Source: an uncultured Methanobrevibacter sp.
GTDB lineage: Archaea > Methanobacteriota > Methanobacteria > Methanobacteriales > Methanobacteriaceae
DNA length: 64,000 bases
Direction of reading: 5' to 3'
NCBI RefSeq assembly: GCF_947166415.1
Contig: NZ_CAMVEE010000004.1
Location: 1-64,000 of the forward strand
Positions 55,437 to 64,000 of the stretch are shown one piece after another (positions within the stretch are counted from its first letter, which is position 1; each line of letters begins with the position of its first letter). The notes under the pieces were generated by a model. It saw only the letters and a list, made by a program, of their open reading frames with translations. It had not been told where the DNA came from and ran no database searches. A program made the translations under genes and the position numbers.

Positions 55437-56396
55437 ATGAAAGTTTCTGTTGTTACCCCAAATTATAATGGAGAAAGATTCCTGAAAGCGTTTTTCGATT
55501 CGTTAAATAATGATAGCGAGTGCATAGGTGAAGTTATCATAGTTGACAATGGGTCTACTGACGGCAGTAAGGAATTCATTAAAGGCAGCTCCTTTAATTT
55601 TCCTGTTAATCTGATTGAAAATACTGAAAATCTGGGTTTTTCACCTGCAGTCAATCAGGGAATTGAAAACGCCAAATATGAATATGTCTTCTCTCTCAAC
55701 AATGACACGGAAATCAGGGAAGGCTCCATAAAGGCGTTGGTCGAGCTGATTTCATCAGCCGATGACATATTTTCCGTTCAGGCTAAGATGCTTCAGTACA
55801 ACAACAAGGACCTAATCGATGATGTGGGAGATGAATACAACCTCCTTGCCTGGACCAAGAAGGTAGGCGAAAATCATAACTCCTCTGAATTTACAGAAGT
55901 CAGGGAGATTTTCTCATGCTGTGCAGGAGCAGCAATGTATAAAAAGTCAGCCTTGGATGAAATAGGCTATTTCGATGACAATTTCTTTGCATATATGGAG
56001 GATGTCGATCTGGCCATCCGCTCAAGGATTCATGGATTCAGAAACTTGCTGTGCCCGCAGGCTGTTGTGTACCATATCGGAAGCGCAACAAGCGGAAGCA
56101 GATACAATGAATTCAAGGTCAGACTGGCCGCCAGAAACAACGTTTGGGTTGTTTATAAGAACCAGCCCATTCCAATGAAGATTGTTAATTTCATTTTCCT
56201 GTTTTTCGGCTTTCTGATAAAATACCTGTTCTTTGTCCGGAAAGGATTCGGACCGATATATTTATCCGGAATTAGGGAAGGTTTAAAAACAAGAAACAAA
56301 ATCGATAAGGTCAAATTCGATTTCAAGAATACAAAAAATTATTTTAAAATTGAATACAGATTAATTATTAACACAATCAAATTTTTAAAAAAATAG
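55437..56396 (+). CDS. Glycosyltransferase family 2, rhamnosyltransferase-like
   Basis: A 319-aa GT2 enzyme with VSVVTPNYNGERFL, VDNGSTDGS, SLNNDTEI (the NDD/NDT metal motif of rhamnosyltransferases) and DNFFAYMEDVDLAIR, the signature of WbbL-like rhamnosyl and related transferases. A hydrophobic segment near residues 245-265 may anchor it to the membrane. Since dTDP-rhamnose genes are next door, rhamnose is a likely donor. The ATG is 1 nt after the preceding stop; a TTG nine bases earlier is the alternative start. Confidence 0.87.
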   Translation: MKVSVVTPNYNGERFLKAFFDSLNNDSECIGEVIIVDNGSTDGSKEFIKGSSFNFPVNLIENTENLGFSPAVNQGIENAKYEYVFSLNNDTEIREGSIKALVELISSADDIFSVQAKMLQYNNKDLIDDVGDEYNLLAWTKKVGENHNSSEFTEVREIFSCCAGAAMYKKSALDEIGYFDDNFFAYMEDVDLAIRSRIHGFRNLLCPQAVVYHIGSATSGSRYNEFKVRLAARNNVWVVYKNQPIPMKIVNFIFLFFGFLIKYLFFVRKGFGPIYLSGIREGLKTRNKIDKVKFDFKNTKNYFKIEYRLIINTIKFLKK

Positions 56397-56409
56397 CTAG
56401 TTGAGTCTT

Positions 56410-57267
56410 ATGGATCTTTCAGTTGTAATCGTAAATTATCAGACCTTTGAGTTAACAAAAAACACCATTAACTCCATTTTTGAATATGACTATCCTTTTG
56501 AGCTGGAAGTCATTGTAGTGGATAACGCATCCAGTGACGATAGCCTGTCCAGACTGCAGGATTACTTTGGAGACAGGGTAAGATTCATTGCTTCAGCTGA
56601 AAACAACGGGTTTGCGGCAGGAAACAATCAGGCCTTGAGGGTCGTGGAAGCAAGATATGTTCTTCTTTTGAACTCAGACACAATAGTTTGGGAAAACACC
56701 TTGGAGAACATTTACAATTATATGGAGGACCACAAGGATGTCGGCACATGCGGATGCAGAGTTCTTTTGGAAAATGGCGAACTGGATAAGGCATGCAAAA
56801 GAAGCTTTCCAAACGTCAAGAACTCATTTTTCAGGCTTTTCCATATTCCGACCAACAGTGCCGATGACAACTACAACCTTGACAACCTTCCAGACGATGA
56901 AATCTATGAAATCGACTGTTTGACCGGAGCGTTCATGTTCATGCGCAAGGAAGCCTTGGACACAGCAGGCCTTTTGGATGAGACATTTTTCATGTATGGC
57001 GAGGATATTGACCTGTGCTACAGGATAAAGAATTCCGGATGGAAGATAATCTATTACGGCGAATCCAAGATTACTCACCTTAAAGGTGCAAGCAGCAAAA
57101 AACAGAAATCCAAACTTATTTATGAATTTTACCGCGCAATGTACATTTATTATAAAAAGCATCATGCCGAAGAATCTTCCTTTATTGTAAACATAGTTGT
57201 ATACATTGGAATTGCTGTTTTATGCATTTTAAAGCTATTTTTAAATTTGTTCAAAAAGAAAGATTAA
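56410..57267 (+). CDS. Glycosyltransferase family 2, rhamnosyltransferase-like
   Basis: A 285-aa GT2 enzyme paralogous to its upstream neighbour, with LSVVIVNYQTFELT, VDNASSDDSL, LLNSDTIV and ETFFMYGEDIDLCYR. A C-terminal hydrophobic helix (about 258-278) suggests membrane attachment. Together the two would add successive sugars, plausibly rhamnose, to a lipid-linked chain. ATG 56410 lies 9 nt after an in-frame TTG and gives the usual MDLSVVIVNY start. Confidence 0.87.
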   Translation: MDLSVVIVNYQTFELTKNTINSIFEYDYPFELEVIVVDNASSDDSLSRLQDYFGDRVRFIASAENNGFAAGNNQALRVVEARYVLLLNSDTIVWENTLENIYNYMEDHKDVGTCGCRVLLENGELDKACKRSFPNVKNSFFRLFHIPTNSADDNYNLDNLPDDEIYEIDCLTGAFMFMRKEALDTAGLLDETFFMYGEDIDLCYRIKNSGWKIIYYGESKITHLKGASSKKQKSKLIYEFYRAMYIYYKKHHAEESSFIVNIVVYIGIAVLCILKLFLNLFKKKD

Positions 57268-57318
57268 ATAATGGATAACATCTAATATTATTATAATAAA
57301 CTAGTTTTGGTAGTTGTT

Positions 57319-58722
57319 ATGATAAGGGAAAATCAAAGGATATTAAATGTTTTGCTAGTCTTGCTTGATGTGCTGGTGGTTAGCATTTCATTGATGTGTT
57401 CCTTTTGGCTGAGGTTTAAGACCACTTTATTTGGTCCGTTAGGAGGGCATTTAGGCTATCAAAGTTATCTCATTTTCCTATTATTGGCTGTCATTCCAGT
57501 TTATTTGATTTTATATTTTGCTTTTGGATTGTATAAGCCACGCAGAACCTATAAGAATATATTTTCAGAAGCAACTCAGATTATAAAGGTTAATATTGTA
57601 GCATTTTTTGTATTGGTATCTATTTTATTCATTATTAACCAACCGGACTTTTCAAGAATCATGCTTTTCTTACTGGCCCTCATTTCAACATTCTTTGGAA
57701 TCATTGAAAGGTTTGCCATCAGAAGCATTTTAATCCGGATGAGAATCAACAATAAGAACTTGAAGCATATTCTCATTGTTGGAGACAACGAATTGGCGTT
57801 TACATTTGCCAATAAAATCAAGGCAAATCCATATCTTGGTTTTTCAATCGGAGGAATATTGGGTAGGCCTGAGCATATTGGCGAAGAAATTCAGGGTTGT
57901 AAAATCACCGGTTCATTTAATGATTTGGATAACCTTCTGGAAAACAATAGATTCGACCGGGTTGTTTTGGCGATTCCTTTAAAATACTATTATAAAATCA
58001 ACGAGTTAGTAGAAAGCTGCGAAAAGGTAGGAATCAAGGCGGAAATCATTCCGGATTATATCAGGTATTTCCCGGCTCAGCCGTCTGTAGACATGATTGA
58101 AGACATTCCTATCATTAACATTAGGTACGTTCCATTGGACGACGGTTTCAATAAATTTTTAAAGGCCCTTTCAGATTATGCGATTGCAATAATAGCCATT
58201 GTAATCACTTCCCCAATCATGATTGTTACCGCAATAGCCATCAAGTTGACATCACGCGGTCCAATTATATTCAAGCAGGAAAGAATAGGATACAACAGCA
58301 AGCCGTTCATGATGTATAAGTTCAGAAGTATGAGGGTTCAAAATCCGAACGAGGAAAAATCAGAATGGACTACAAGGGATGATCCAAGGAAAACCAAAGT
58401 CGGGGAGTTCATCAGAAAAACCAGTATCGACGAGCTGCCTCAATTCTTCAATGTTTTGAAAGGGGACATGAGCGTTGTCGGTCCAAGGCCTGAAAGACCA
58501 TTTTTCGTTGAGCAGTTCAAGGAATCTATTCCAAAATATATGGTAAAGCATCAAGTCAAGCCGGGCTTAACTGGTTGGGCTCAAATTCATGGCTGTCGTG
58601 GAGACACTTCAATCAAAAAACGTATAGAATATGACATTGAATATGTAGAAAATTGGCACATGGGTCTGGATTTAGGTATAATGATCAAAACAGTGCTTAA
58701 AAAGAATCCTAACGCATATTGA
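57319..58722 (+). CDS. Polyprenyl glycosylphosphotransferase (WcaJ/undecaprenyl-phosphate sugar transferase-like)
   Basis: A 467-aa initiating transferase. It has four N-terminal transmembrane helices (about 8-125), a CoA-binding-like domain (about 140-265), a further membrane helix (about 280-305) and a C-terminal bacterial sugar transferase domain with GPIIFKQERIGYNSKPFMMY, FRSMR, TSIDELPQFFNVL and GDMSVVGPRPE. It transfers a sugar phosphate to a polyprenyl phosphate and starts synthesis of a surface polysaccharide. It closes the cluster. ATG 57319 is chosen over a TTG at 57307. Confidence 0.92.
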   Translation: MIRENQRILNVLLVLLDVLVVSISLMCSFWLRFKTTLFGPLGGHLGYQSYLIFLLLAVIPVYLILYFAFGLYKPRRTYKNIFSEATQIIKVNIVAFFVLVSILFIINQPDFSRIMLFLLALISTFFGIIERFAIRSILIRMRINNKNLKHILIVGDNELAFTFANKIKANPYLGFSIGGILGRPEHIGEEIQGCKITGSFNDLDNLLENNRFDRVVLAIPLKYYYKINELVESCEKVGIKAEIIPDYIRYFPAQPSVDMIEDIPIINIRYVPLDDGFNKFLKALSDYAIAIIAIVITSPIMIVTAIAIKLTSRGPIIFKQERIGYNSKPFMMYKFRSMRVQNPNEEKSEWTTRDDPRKTKVGEFIRKTSIDELPQFFNVLKGDMSVVGPRPERPFFVEQFKESIPKYMVKHQVKPGLTGWAQIHGCRGDTSIKKRIEYDIEYVENWHMGLDLGIMIKTVLKKNPNAY

Positions 58723-58826
58723 TTTTTTTTCACATTTTCATTTTTACGCATTTAAACAATATTTATAAAATATTTTTTAGTAATATTTTCACGGCGATTA
58801 CTTTTCAAATGCTCTGTCTCTAATAG

Positions 58827-58834
58827 TTTATATA
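58827..58834 (+). promoter_or_regulatory. TATA box of rpa
   Basis: TTTATATA about 47 nt upstream of the rpa ATG, predicting a short leader that contains GAGGGG. Confidence 0.5.
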
Positions 58835-58880
58835 CATTCTAAATTAAAATTATAATTAACTTTTCTATGAGGGGTTTGGT

Positions 58881-61571
58881 ATGCAAGATGAAATTTTAGA
58901 ATTATACGAAAAAATTAATGATCAACTTTCACAGGAAGAGTTTTTAGCAGAAATGGAAGAAGTCCGCGAAAGCTTTGGCTTGGACTTTGTAAATGAAGTT
59001 GACTGTGCTCGTGAAGTTTTAAAGAACCACGGCATTGAGATTCCATTTGAAGTTTCTCAAGAAAAAACAGAATCCGGTGAAAGCACAGAAGAAGTACCTT
59101 TTGAAGTTTCATTCGAAAGCGATGAAGAAAATGTCGAAACTTCAACTGAAGAAGCTGAATCATCAATCGAATCTGATGAAATGAGTGACGAAGTTCTAGA
59201 AAGATACAATAAAGTTAAAGATAAAGTTTCCAAAGAAGACTTTTTAGCTAGAATGAACGAATTTAAGAAAGAAAATGAAGGCATTTCATTTATGGGTGAC
59301 GTTACATTTGCAGACATGGTTGTCGGCGAATTAATCGATGAAGAGGTTGAAGTCGTTTCCGAAAAACCTGAATTTTCCAATGATACAATTTCCAGTCTTG
59401 AAGATGGAAGCAGGGATGTTACAATTTCCGGAAGGGTAATATCAATATCCAATCCTAGATCCTTTAAAACACGTAAAGGAGGCAAAGGGGAAGTATGCAA
59501 TGTTGAGTTGCAGGACAACACCGGAAAAATGAGAACCGTATTCTGGACTCAAAACATGCCTCTTTTGAAAAAATTCAGTGAAGGGGATGTAATTCAAATC
59601 AAAAACGTAGATATCAAGGAAGGATATTCCGGACTTGAAGCTAACTTAAGGCCAAGATCAGCAATCGTTAAATTGGAGGAAGACCCTTCAAAATTCCCGG
59701 TTTATGAGGAAGTCATTACCAACATAGCTGACATCGAACCCGATACTCAAGTAAACGTCATTGCAAGAATCGTCAGAATTCCAGCAGTCAGAAGCTATGA
59801 GAAAAACGGCAAAGAAGGTAAAGTGGCATCCCTTGAATTGCAGGATGCAACCGGCAAAATCTCATACACATTATGGAACAGAAATGTTGAATTGATTGAA
59901 AACTTGAAATTGGAAGATGGAGATACAGTCAAGATTCTAGCTGCACAGTCCCGTGAAAGAACCAACAGGGACGGAATATCAGAAATTTCACTATCCCATT
60001 GGGACGGCAGAATAATTAAAGGAGAATACGATGTTCCTGAAATTGAACAGGAATTCACTCCAATCGGAGATTTAACAGAGCAAACCGATGTTGCAATTAA
60101 AGGTGTCGTAGTCAGACTCCAGGATATTAAAAAGTTCATCAGAAAATCAGACAACACCGAAGGAAAATTAAGGAACTTTGATGTTGGAGATTCATCCGGA
60201 TCTATAAGAGTTACACTTTGGGGCGATAGCACCGATTTAGCGATAAATAAAGGAGACATTGTTAAGGTTATCGGCGGTGATGTTCGTTATGACGAATTTA
60301 CTCAAACAGGATACTCAATGAACACAAATTTCAATACTCAAATCTCTATCAATCCTGAAAATCTAACAATTGAAGAACTAGATGAGTTCAATGAAATCAG
60401 AGAACAGTTAAGACCAACCCCTATTGGAAGAATTAGAGAGATTGAGGAAGACGGCACTGAAATCGATATTATTGGAAGATTCATTGCAGTCAATGATGTC
60501 AATGAATTCCAAAGGGATGACGGTACTGTAGGCATTGTCAAATCTGCAACTTTCGCTGACGAATCCGGAAAAGTTCAATTGTCATTATGGAATGAACGCG
60601 CTCAGGAAAATTATAATGTTGGTGACGCATACCAAATTGAAAACGCTAGAACCAGACTAGGATACTATGATGTTGACTTAAACATAGGTGGCGGTTCCAG
60701 ACTCATTAAATTATCAGAAGAACAGGCATCTGCATTGTTCATACCTGAATTGTCAACATTAGAAAAAGCGCTTTATGATTATAAGAAAATTTCTGAAGCT
60801 GAAGAGGATGAACAAGACATTATCCTCATCGGTAGAGTCATTGAATTAAATGATTTACGTGAATTCGAAAGGGACAATGGAGACAAAGGCTTCGTTAGGC
60901 ACATTGAAATTGCCGATGATACAGGAACCATTAAAGTTGTTTTATGGAATGATGAGGCTAAAATGGATCTTGAAATGGGCATGCCACTTAAGCTACAGAA
61001 TCCACGCATTTCCTTAGACATGGACAATCGTTTAGAAGCCAGTGTTGGCAGAACCACCACAATCTTGGAGCCTAGCGAAAAAGAATTGGAAAAATTGCCA
61101 ACATATGAAGAATTGAAAGAAGCTATTTACGTTCCAAAAACTATCGAATCCTTATTGGAGGATGACACCAATGTTACCGTAACAGGAGTCATCAAAGAAG
61201 TTTATTCCGATAGAGTCTTACGTAAAAAATGTCCTCACTGCAGAAGCAATATAGAAGAGTCAATTGATGAATATGTCTGTGATAACTGCGGACATACATT
61301 TGATGAGCCTTATTATCTCTTCATGATTCCAACCAGAATCGAAGACGATACAGGTGAGATTCAAGCTACCTTCTTTGATAAGTTAGCCGAAGAACTCGTC
61401 GGCATGAAAAAAGAAGAAGTCATAAGTCTCATTGAAGACGGTTATGGAATTGAAGACAAACTTCAAGACTTACAAAATTTAACCGTTGAAATTATTGCTA
61501 ATGTAAGCTTTGACGATTATAACGAAGAAAGTAGGTTAAATCCTAAGAAAATTTTATCAAAATATTATTAA
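58881..61571 (+). CDS. rpa: Replication protein A, multi-OB-fold single-stranded DNA-binding protein
   Basis: An 896-aa RPA. It begins with two copies of a roughly 50-residue helical unit (about 3-54, DEILELYEKINDQLSQEEFL, and about 103-155, DEVLERYNKVKDKVSKEDFL) separated by a Glu/Ser-rich linker. OB-folds follow at roughly 170-275, 285-385, 395-500, 515-630 and 645-745, each with a DxTGxIxxxLW-type core (LQDATGKISYTLWN, FADESGKVQLSLWN). A zinc ribbon at about 784-806 (CPHC and CDNC) precedes a last OB-fold. It protects ssDNA in replication and repair and lies next to radA. Confidence 0.93.
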   Translation: MQDEILELYEKINDQLSQEEFLAEMEEVRESFGLDFVNEVDCAREVLKNHGIEIPFEVSQEKTESGESTEEVPFEVSFESDEENVETSTEEAESSIESDEMSDEVLERYNKVKDKVSKEDFLARMNEFKKENEGISFMGDVTFADMVVGELIDEEVEVVSEKPEFSNDTISSLEDGSRDVTISGRVISISNPRSFKTRKGGKGEVCNVELQDNTGKMRTVFWTQNMPLLKKFSEGDVIQIKNVDIKEGYSGLEANLRPRSAIVKLEEDPSKFPVYEEVITNIADIEPDTQVNVIARIVRIPAVRSYEKNGKEGKVASLELQDATGKISYTLWNRNVELIENLKLEDGDTVKILAAQSRERTNRDGISEISLSHWDGRIIKGEYDVPEIEQEFTPIGDLTEQTDVAIKGVVVRLQDIKKFIRKSDNTEGKLRNFDVGDSSGSIRVTLWGDSTDLAINKGDIVKVIGGDVRYDEFTQTGYSMNTNFNTQISINPENLTIEELDEFNEIREQLRPTPIGRIREIEEDGTEIDIIGRFIAVNDVNEFQRDDGTVGIVKSATFADESGKVQLSLWNERAQENYNVGDAYQIENARTRLGYYDVDLNIGGGSRLIKLSEEQASALFIPELSTLEKALYDYKKISEAEEDEQDIILIGRVIELNDLREFERDNGDKGFVRHIEIADDTGTIKVVLWNDEAKMDLEMGMPLKLQNPRISLDMDNRLEASVGRTTTILEPSEKELEKLPTYEELKEAIYVPKTIESLLEDDTNVTVTGVIKEVYSDRVLRKKCPHCRSNIEESIDEYVCDNCGHTFDEPYYLFMIPTRIEDDTGEIQATFFDKLAEELVGMKKEEVISLIEDGYGIEDKLQDLQNLTVEIIANVSFDDYNEESRLNPKKILSKYY

Positions 61572-61593
61572 ATGAATTAAAGGAATGGTTGTT

Positions 61594-62529
61594 ATGGTAG
61601 AACTAGGTGATTTACCAGGTGTTGGTGAAAAAACAGCAGAAAAATTAAAAGACGCAGGTTTCGCTGATATGATGAGATTGGCTACTGCTACTCCTAAAGA
61701 ATTATCTGTTAAAGCAGAAATTGGTGAAGGAGTTGCTGAAAAAGTTATTGAAGCAGCCCGTAGAGCTGAAAACATTACTTTTGAAACCGCATTAGAAGTA
61801 GATGAAAGAAGAAAAGACGTTGGTCACATTACAGTCGGAAGTCAAGAATTCAATGATTTAATCGGCGGCGGTATTGAAACTCAATCCATCACTGAAGTAT
61901 TCGGTGAATTCGGATCAGGTAAAAGTCAAATTTCTCATGAATTAGCTGTTACTGTTCAATTACCTAAAGAGCTTGGCGGTCTTGAAGGCGAATGCGTATT
62001 TGTTGACACTGAAAACACTTTCCGTCCGGAAAGGGTTAGGCAAATCGCAGAAGGGTTCGGATTAGACACTGATGAGGTATTAGGAAGAATTCATGTTGCA
62101 CGTGCTTTCAACTCAGCTCACCAAATTTTAATGGTCGATAAGATTAATGAATTAATTCAAAGCGGTGTCAATGTTAAATTGGTCATTGTCGATTCCTTGA
62201 TGGCTCACTTCAGAGCAGAATACGTTGGAAGGGAATCCTTAGCTGTTAGACAGCAAAAGCTAAACCAACATTTACATTCACTTCAACAAATTGCTAATAC
62301 CTACAATGTTGCTATTTTCTTAACAAACCAAGTACAGGCAAAACCTGATTCATTCTTCGGAAGTCCTACTAAAGCTATCGGAGGACACGTTTTAGGACAC
62401 GCTTCTACTTACAGAATCTGGCTCAAAAAAGGATTGGCAGGTAAAAGAATTGCTCGTTTAGTCGACAGCCCTCATTTACCTGAAGGCGAATGTGTATTTA
62501 AAATTACTAGCGAAGGTATCGTTAGCTAA
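61594..62529 (+). CDS. radA: DNA repair and recombination protein RadA
   Basis: A 311-aa archaeal recombinase (Rad51/RecA family). The N-terminal HhH domain ([19 protein letters not shown]) is followed by an ATPase core with Walker A GEFGSGKS at about 104-111, [12 protein letters not shown] and Walker [12 protein letters not shown] 61594 is chosen because AAGGA lies 9 nt upstream; an ATG at 61585 is too near it. It forms nucleoprotein filaments on DNA coated by RPA, whose gene precedes it by 22 nt. Probably co-transcribed. Confidence 0.97.
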   Translation: MVELGDLPGVGEKTAEKLKDAGFADMMRLATATPKELSVKAEIGEGVAEKVIEAARRAENITFETALEVDERRKDVGHITVGSQEFNDLIGGGIETQSITEVFGEFGSGKSQISHELAVTVQLPKELGGLEGECVFVDTENTFRPERVRQIAEGFGLDTDEVLGRIHVARAFNSAHQILMVDKINELIQSGVNVKLVIVDSLMAHFRAEYVGRESLAVRQQKLNQHLHSLQQIANTYNVAIFLTNQVQAKPDSFFGSPTKAIGGHVLGHASTYRIWLKKGLAGKRIARLVDSPHLPEGECVFKITSEGIVS

Positions 62530-62556
62530 TTTTATTTTTTCTTTTTTTTTATTTTT
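62530..62556 (+). terminator. radA poly-T terminator
   Basis: The 27 bases after the radA stop are almost all T on the coding strand, interrupted by single A or C residues. This fits archaeal oligo-U termination. Confidence 0.6.
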
Positions 62557-62593
62557 CATTAATTTTTTATAGAATCTCGTTTAATTATTATTT

Positions 62594-63499
62594 ATGAACG
62601 AAATTGAAGTTACTATTTTATCCATAATCTTGATGATAGGTTTGGGATATTTTCTTAAACGAATAGATTTTCTATCTGAAAAAGATATAACCCCTTTGAA
62701 TAATATAGTAATGTATATTTTAATGCCTTGTATGGTTTTTTCCGCATTGTATGCAGCGGATTTATCTTCAATTTCCAAATTGGGAATTTTACCCTTCATA
62801 ATTTTTTCATCTTCAATGGTTACTGGAGCAATTTCATTTATCATTTTAAAGAAATTGAATTTTGATGATAGGAAGTTATGGAGCGTCCTTGTCACTGTAA
62901 TGATTGCAAATACCGGATTTATGGGTTATCCAATTAGTTTGGGCATATTTGGCCAGGCAGGATTTTTAAGGGCAATATTTTGTGATATTGCAACTTTATT
63001 TATTTTCCTGTTGCTTTCATTCATTTTGGTTTTGAAATTCGGCGGCAACTTAAAAAGCGCTGTCAGCAAGATCACATTGTTTCCATCATTATGGGCGGTC
63101 ATACTTGGACTGTCATTGAATTTTTTGAATATTCCAATCGGTCCTGTTTTTGAAAATGCCATTAATTATTTGGGAAACGGTGCAGTTCCTTTAATCATGC
63201 TTTCACTGGGCTTGTCAATTAATCTTGCAGGTCTTTCAAGGAGTCGGTCGATGGTATTGTTTACTTCAGTGGTAAAGCTATTGTTTTTCCCTTTGATTGC
63301 TTTTATCGTCGCATCTTATTTGGGGCTTGTCGATTTGCAATTAAAAGTGGCAGTAACTGAAGCGGCTATGCCTTCTGGAATGCTGTCCTTGTTGCTTGCT
63401 ATAACCTACAAGCTGGATTATGAATTGACATCGGACTGCATTTTGATAAACACTGTAATCTCTTTGATTACACTACCTATAATTATCATGATTTTATGA
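62594..63499 (+). CDS. AEC family transporter (auxin efflux carrier-like)
   Basis: A 301-aa membrane protein with about ten helices in two halves. MIGLGYFLKRIDFLSEKD, LMPCMVFSAL and NAINYLGNGAVPLIMLSLG are typical of the AEC family. In prokaryotes these export or import small organic anions such as malate. A TATA-like TTTTTATAGA lies about 22 nt before the ATG, indicating a leaderless mRNA. Substrate unknown. Confidence 0.85.
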   Translation: MNEIEVTILSIILMIGLGYFLKRIDFLSEKDITPLNNIVMYILMPCMVFSALYAADLSSISKLGILPFIIFSSSMVTGAISFIILKKLNFDDRKLWSVLVTVMIANTGFMGYPISLGIFGQAGFLRAIFCDIATLFIFLLLSFILVLKFGGNLKSAVSKITLFPSLWAVILGLSLNFLNIPIGPVFENAINYLGNGAVPLIMLSLGLSINLAGLSRSRSMVLFTSVVKLLFFPLIAFIVASYLGLVDLQLKVAVTEAAMPSGMLSLLLAITYKLDYELTSDCILINTVISLITLPIIIMIL

Positions 63500-63636
63500 A
63501 AAAATATTAATTTTTTTTCATCTTTAAAATACTTTATTTCGTATATAACTTAAGTAAAACTCTTGATTATTTAAAATGTATTCGGATTCCTCTGTGTTTC
63601 TCTATTTAAAATAAATAAAAAAAGTTTATTTTCTAG

Positions 63637-63798
63637 TATATAAACATTACTCTAAATTTTTATTAGAAAGCTTTATAAGTGTGTTTTTACTACATATGTA
63701 TATCTAATATTATGTAAAAATTCTAGAACTTTTTTTAAAAAATTGCAATTTTTATTATATGTTAGATATTTTTCACGACTTGTACAAGGTGAATTAAT
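63637..63798 (+). promoter_or_regulatory. hdrA promoter and leader with inverted repeats
   Basis: TATA candidates are TATATAAA (63637-63644) and CTTTATAAG (63671-63679). Downstream, ATATCTAA (63700-63707) pairs with TTAGATAT (63762-63769), and the 16-bp palindrome AAAAATTGCAATTTTT (63738-63753) lies between them, so the mRNA leader can form a nested hairpin before the GGTGA ribosome-binding site. Confidence 0.45.
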
Positions 63799-64000
63799 AT
63801 GGCAGAAGAAAAAATAGATAATAACGAAGAAATTAGGATAGGTGTTTACGTCTGTCACTGTGGTGTTAACATTGGTGGAGTAGTAGACTGTCCTGACGTA
63901 GCAGAATATGCTAAGACATTACCTAACGTTGTCTACGCAACTGACTACAAGTACATGTGTTCTGACCCTGGTCAAGCAATGATTCAAGAAGACATTAAAG
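63799..64000 (+). CDS. hdrA: Heterodisulfide reductase subunit A (partial, 5' end)
   Basis: The first 67 codons of HdrA, cut by the window edge. The start [27 protein letters not shown] and the downstream [14 protein letters not shown], with Cys in VCHCG and MCSDPG, match the N-terminal iron-sulfur binding part of HdrA. It is the FAD/Fe-S subunit that bifurcates electrons from hydrogenase to ferredoxin and CoM-S-S-CoB in the cytoplasm. GGTGA lies 6 nt upstream of the ATG. hdrB/C and mvhD are outside. Confidence 0.93.
   Translation, partial: MAEEKIDNNEEIRIGVYVCHCGVNIGGVVDCPDVAEYAKTLPNVVYATDYKYMCSDPGQAMIQEDIK

Noticed and set aside
63673-63858. Minus-strand 61-codon frame over the hdrA leader
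   Set aside because: It spans promoter sequence and the start of hdrA, without a ribosome-binding site or recognisable features.

Overview
The window comes from an AT-rich methanogenic euryarchaeon of the order Methanobacteriales, most likely a Methanobrevibacter. Supporting genes are hdrA (partial, right edge), thiol:fumarate reductase tfrA, a methanogenesis-marker-11 protein, a nickel chelatase of the F430 pathway, an archaeal histone, Alba, Orc1/Cdc6, the DP1 polymerase subunit, RadA and a multi-OB RPA. Start sites often carry GGTG- or GTGAT-type Shine-Dalgarno sequences. Other genes look leaderless, with the TATA box about 25-30 nt before the ATG.

Layout. 1-4.5 kb: a radical SAM DNA-repair-like gene, a ParA ATPase with an overlapping small partner whose N-terminus resembles ParB, a gene-free 400-bp array of AAGTTA hexamers, and trpB2 behind TGTACA (TRP-box) operators. 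4.5-20 kb: mostly metabolic genes (PHP protein, alba, leuA, gatA, a reversed-order amidotransferase/P-loop protein, ribB behind an FMN riboswitch, ribK, tfrA, dadD, histone, hisG, pyrB). 20-22 kb: orc1/cdc6 and a 650-bp chromosomal replication origin with ORB repeats. 22-33 kb: cobalamin genes (cbiB, cbiG, cbiH), DP1, a class II aldolase, a PhoU/TrkA-C protein, an MgtE-like transporter and two pilin-like exported proteins. 33-39 kb: two CbiX/CfbA-type chelatases, thiL, an AmrS-like radical SAM protein, a UbiD decarboxylase and tandem-domain PurE. 39-45 kb: a membrane glycosyltransferase, then a minus-strand operon leuC-leuD-leuB-microprotein-ribH-mmp11. 45-59 kb: an accessory envelope region with two paralogous membrane proteins, a DUF2264 protein, the dTDP-rhamnose genes (rfbD, rfbA, rfbC, rfbB), glycosyltransferases, a TagB/F-like transferase and a polyprenyl sugar-phosphate transferase. 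59-64 kb: rpa, radA, an AEC transporter and the start of hdrA.

Three things stand out. (1) A complete barnase-like exported ribonuclease with an adjacent barstar-like inhibitor sits inside the rhamnose operon, with the catalytic residues conserved. (2) The ParA/ParB-N-terminus pair lies beside an array of AAGTTA motifs arranged largely at 14-bp spacing in alternating orientation, with a two-copy outlier about 6 kb away. This looks like an uncharacterised DNA-segregation site. (3) There is an FMN riboswitch in front of an archaeal ribB. The origin is well defined, and two exact copies of its 13-bp ORB core lie far from it. No rRNA, tRNA, CRISPR array, transposase or prophage gene was recognised.
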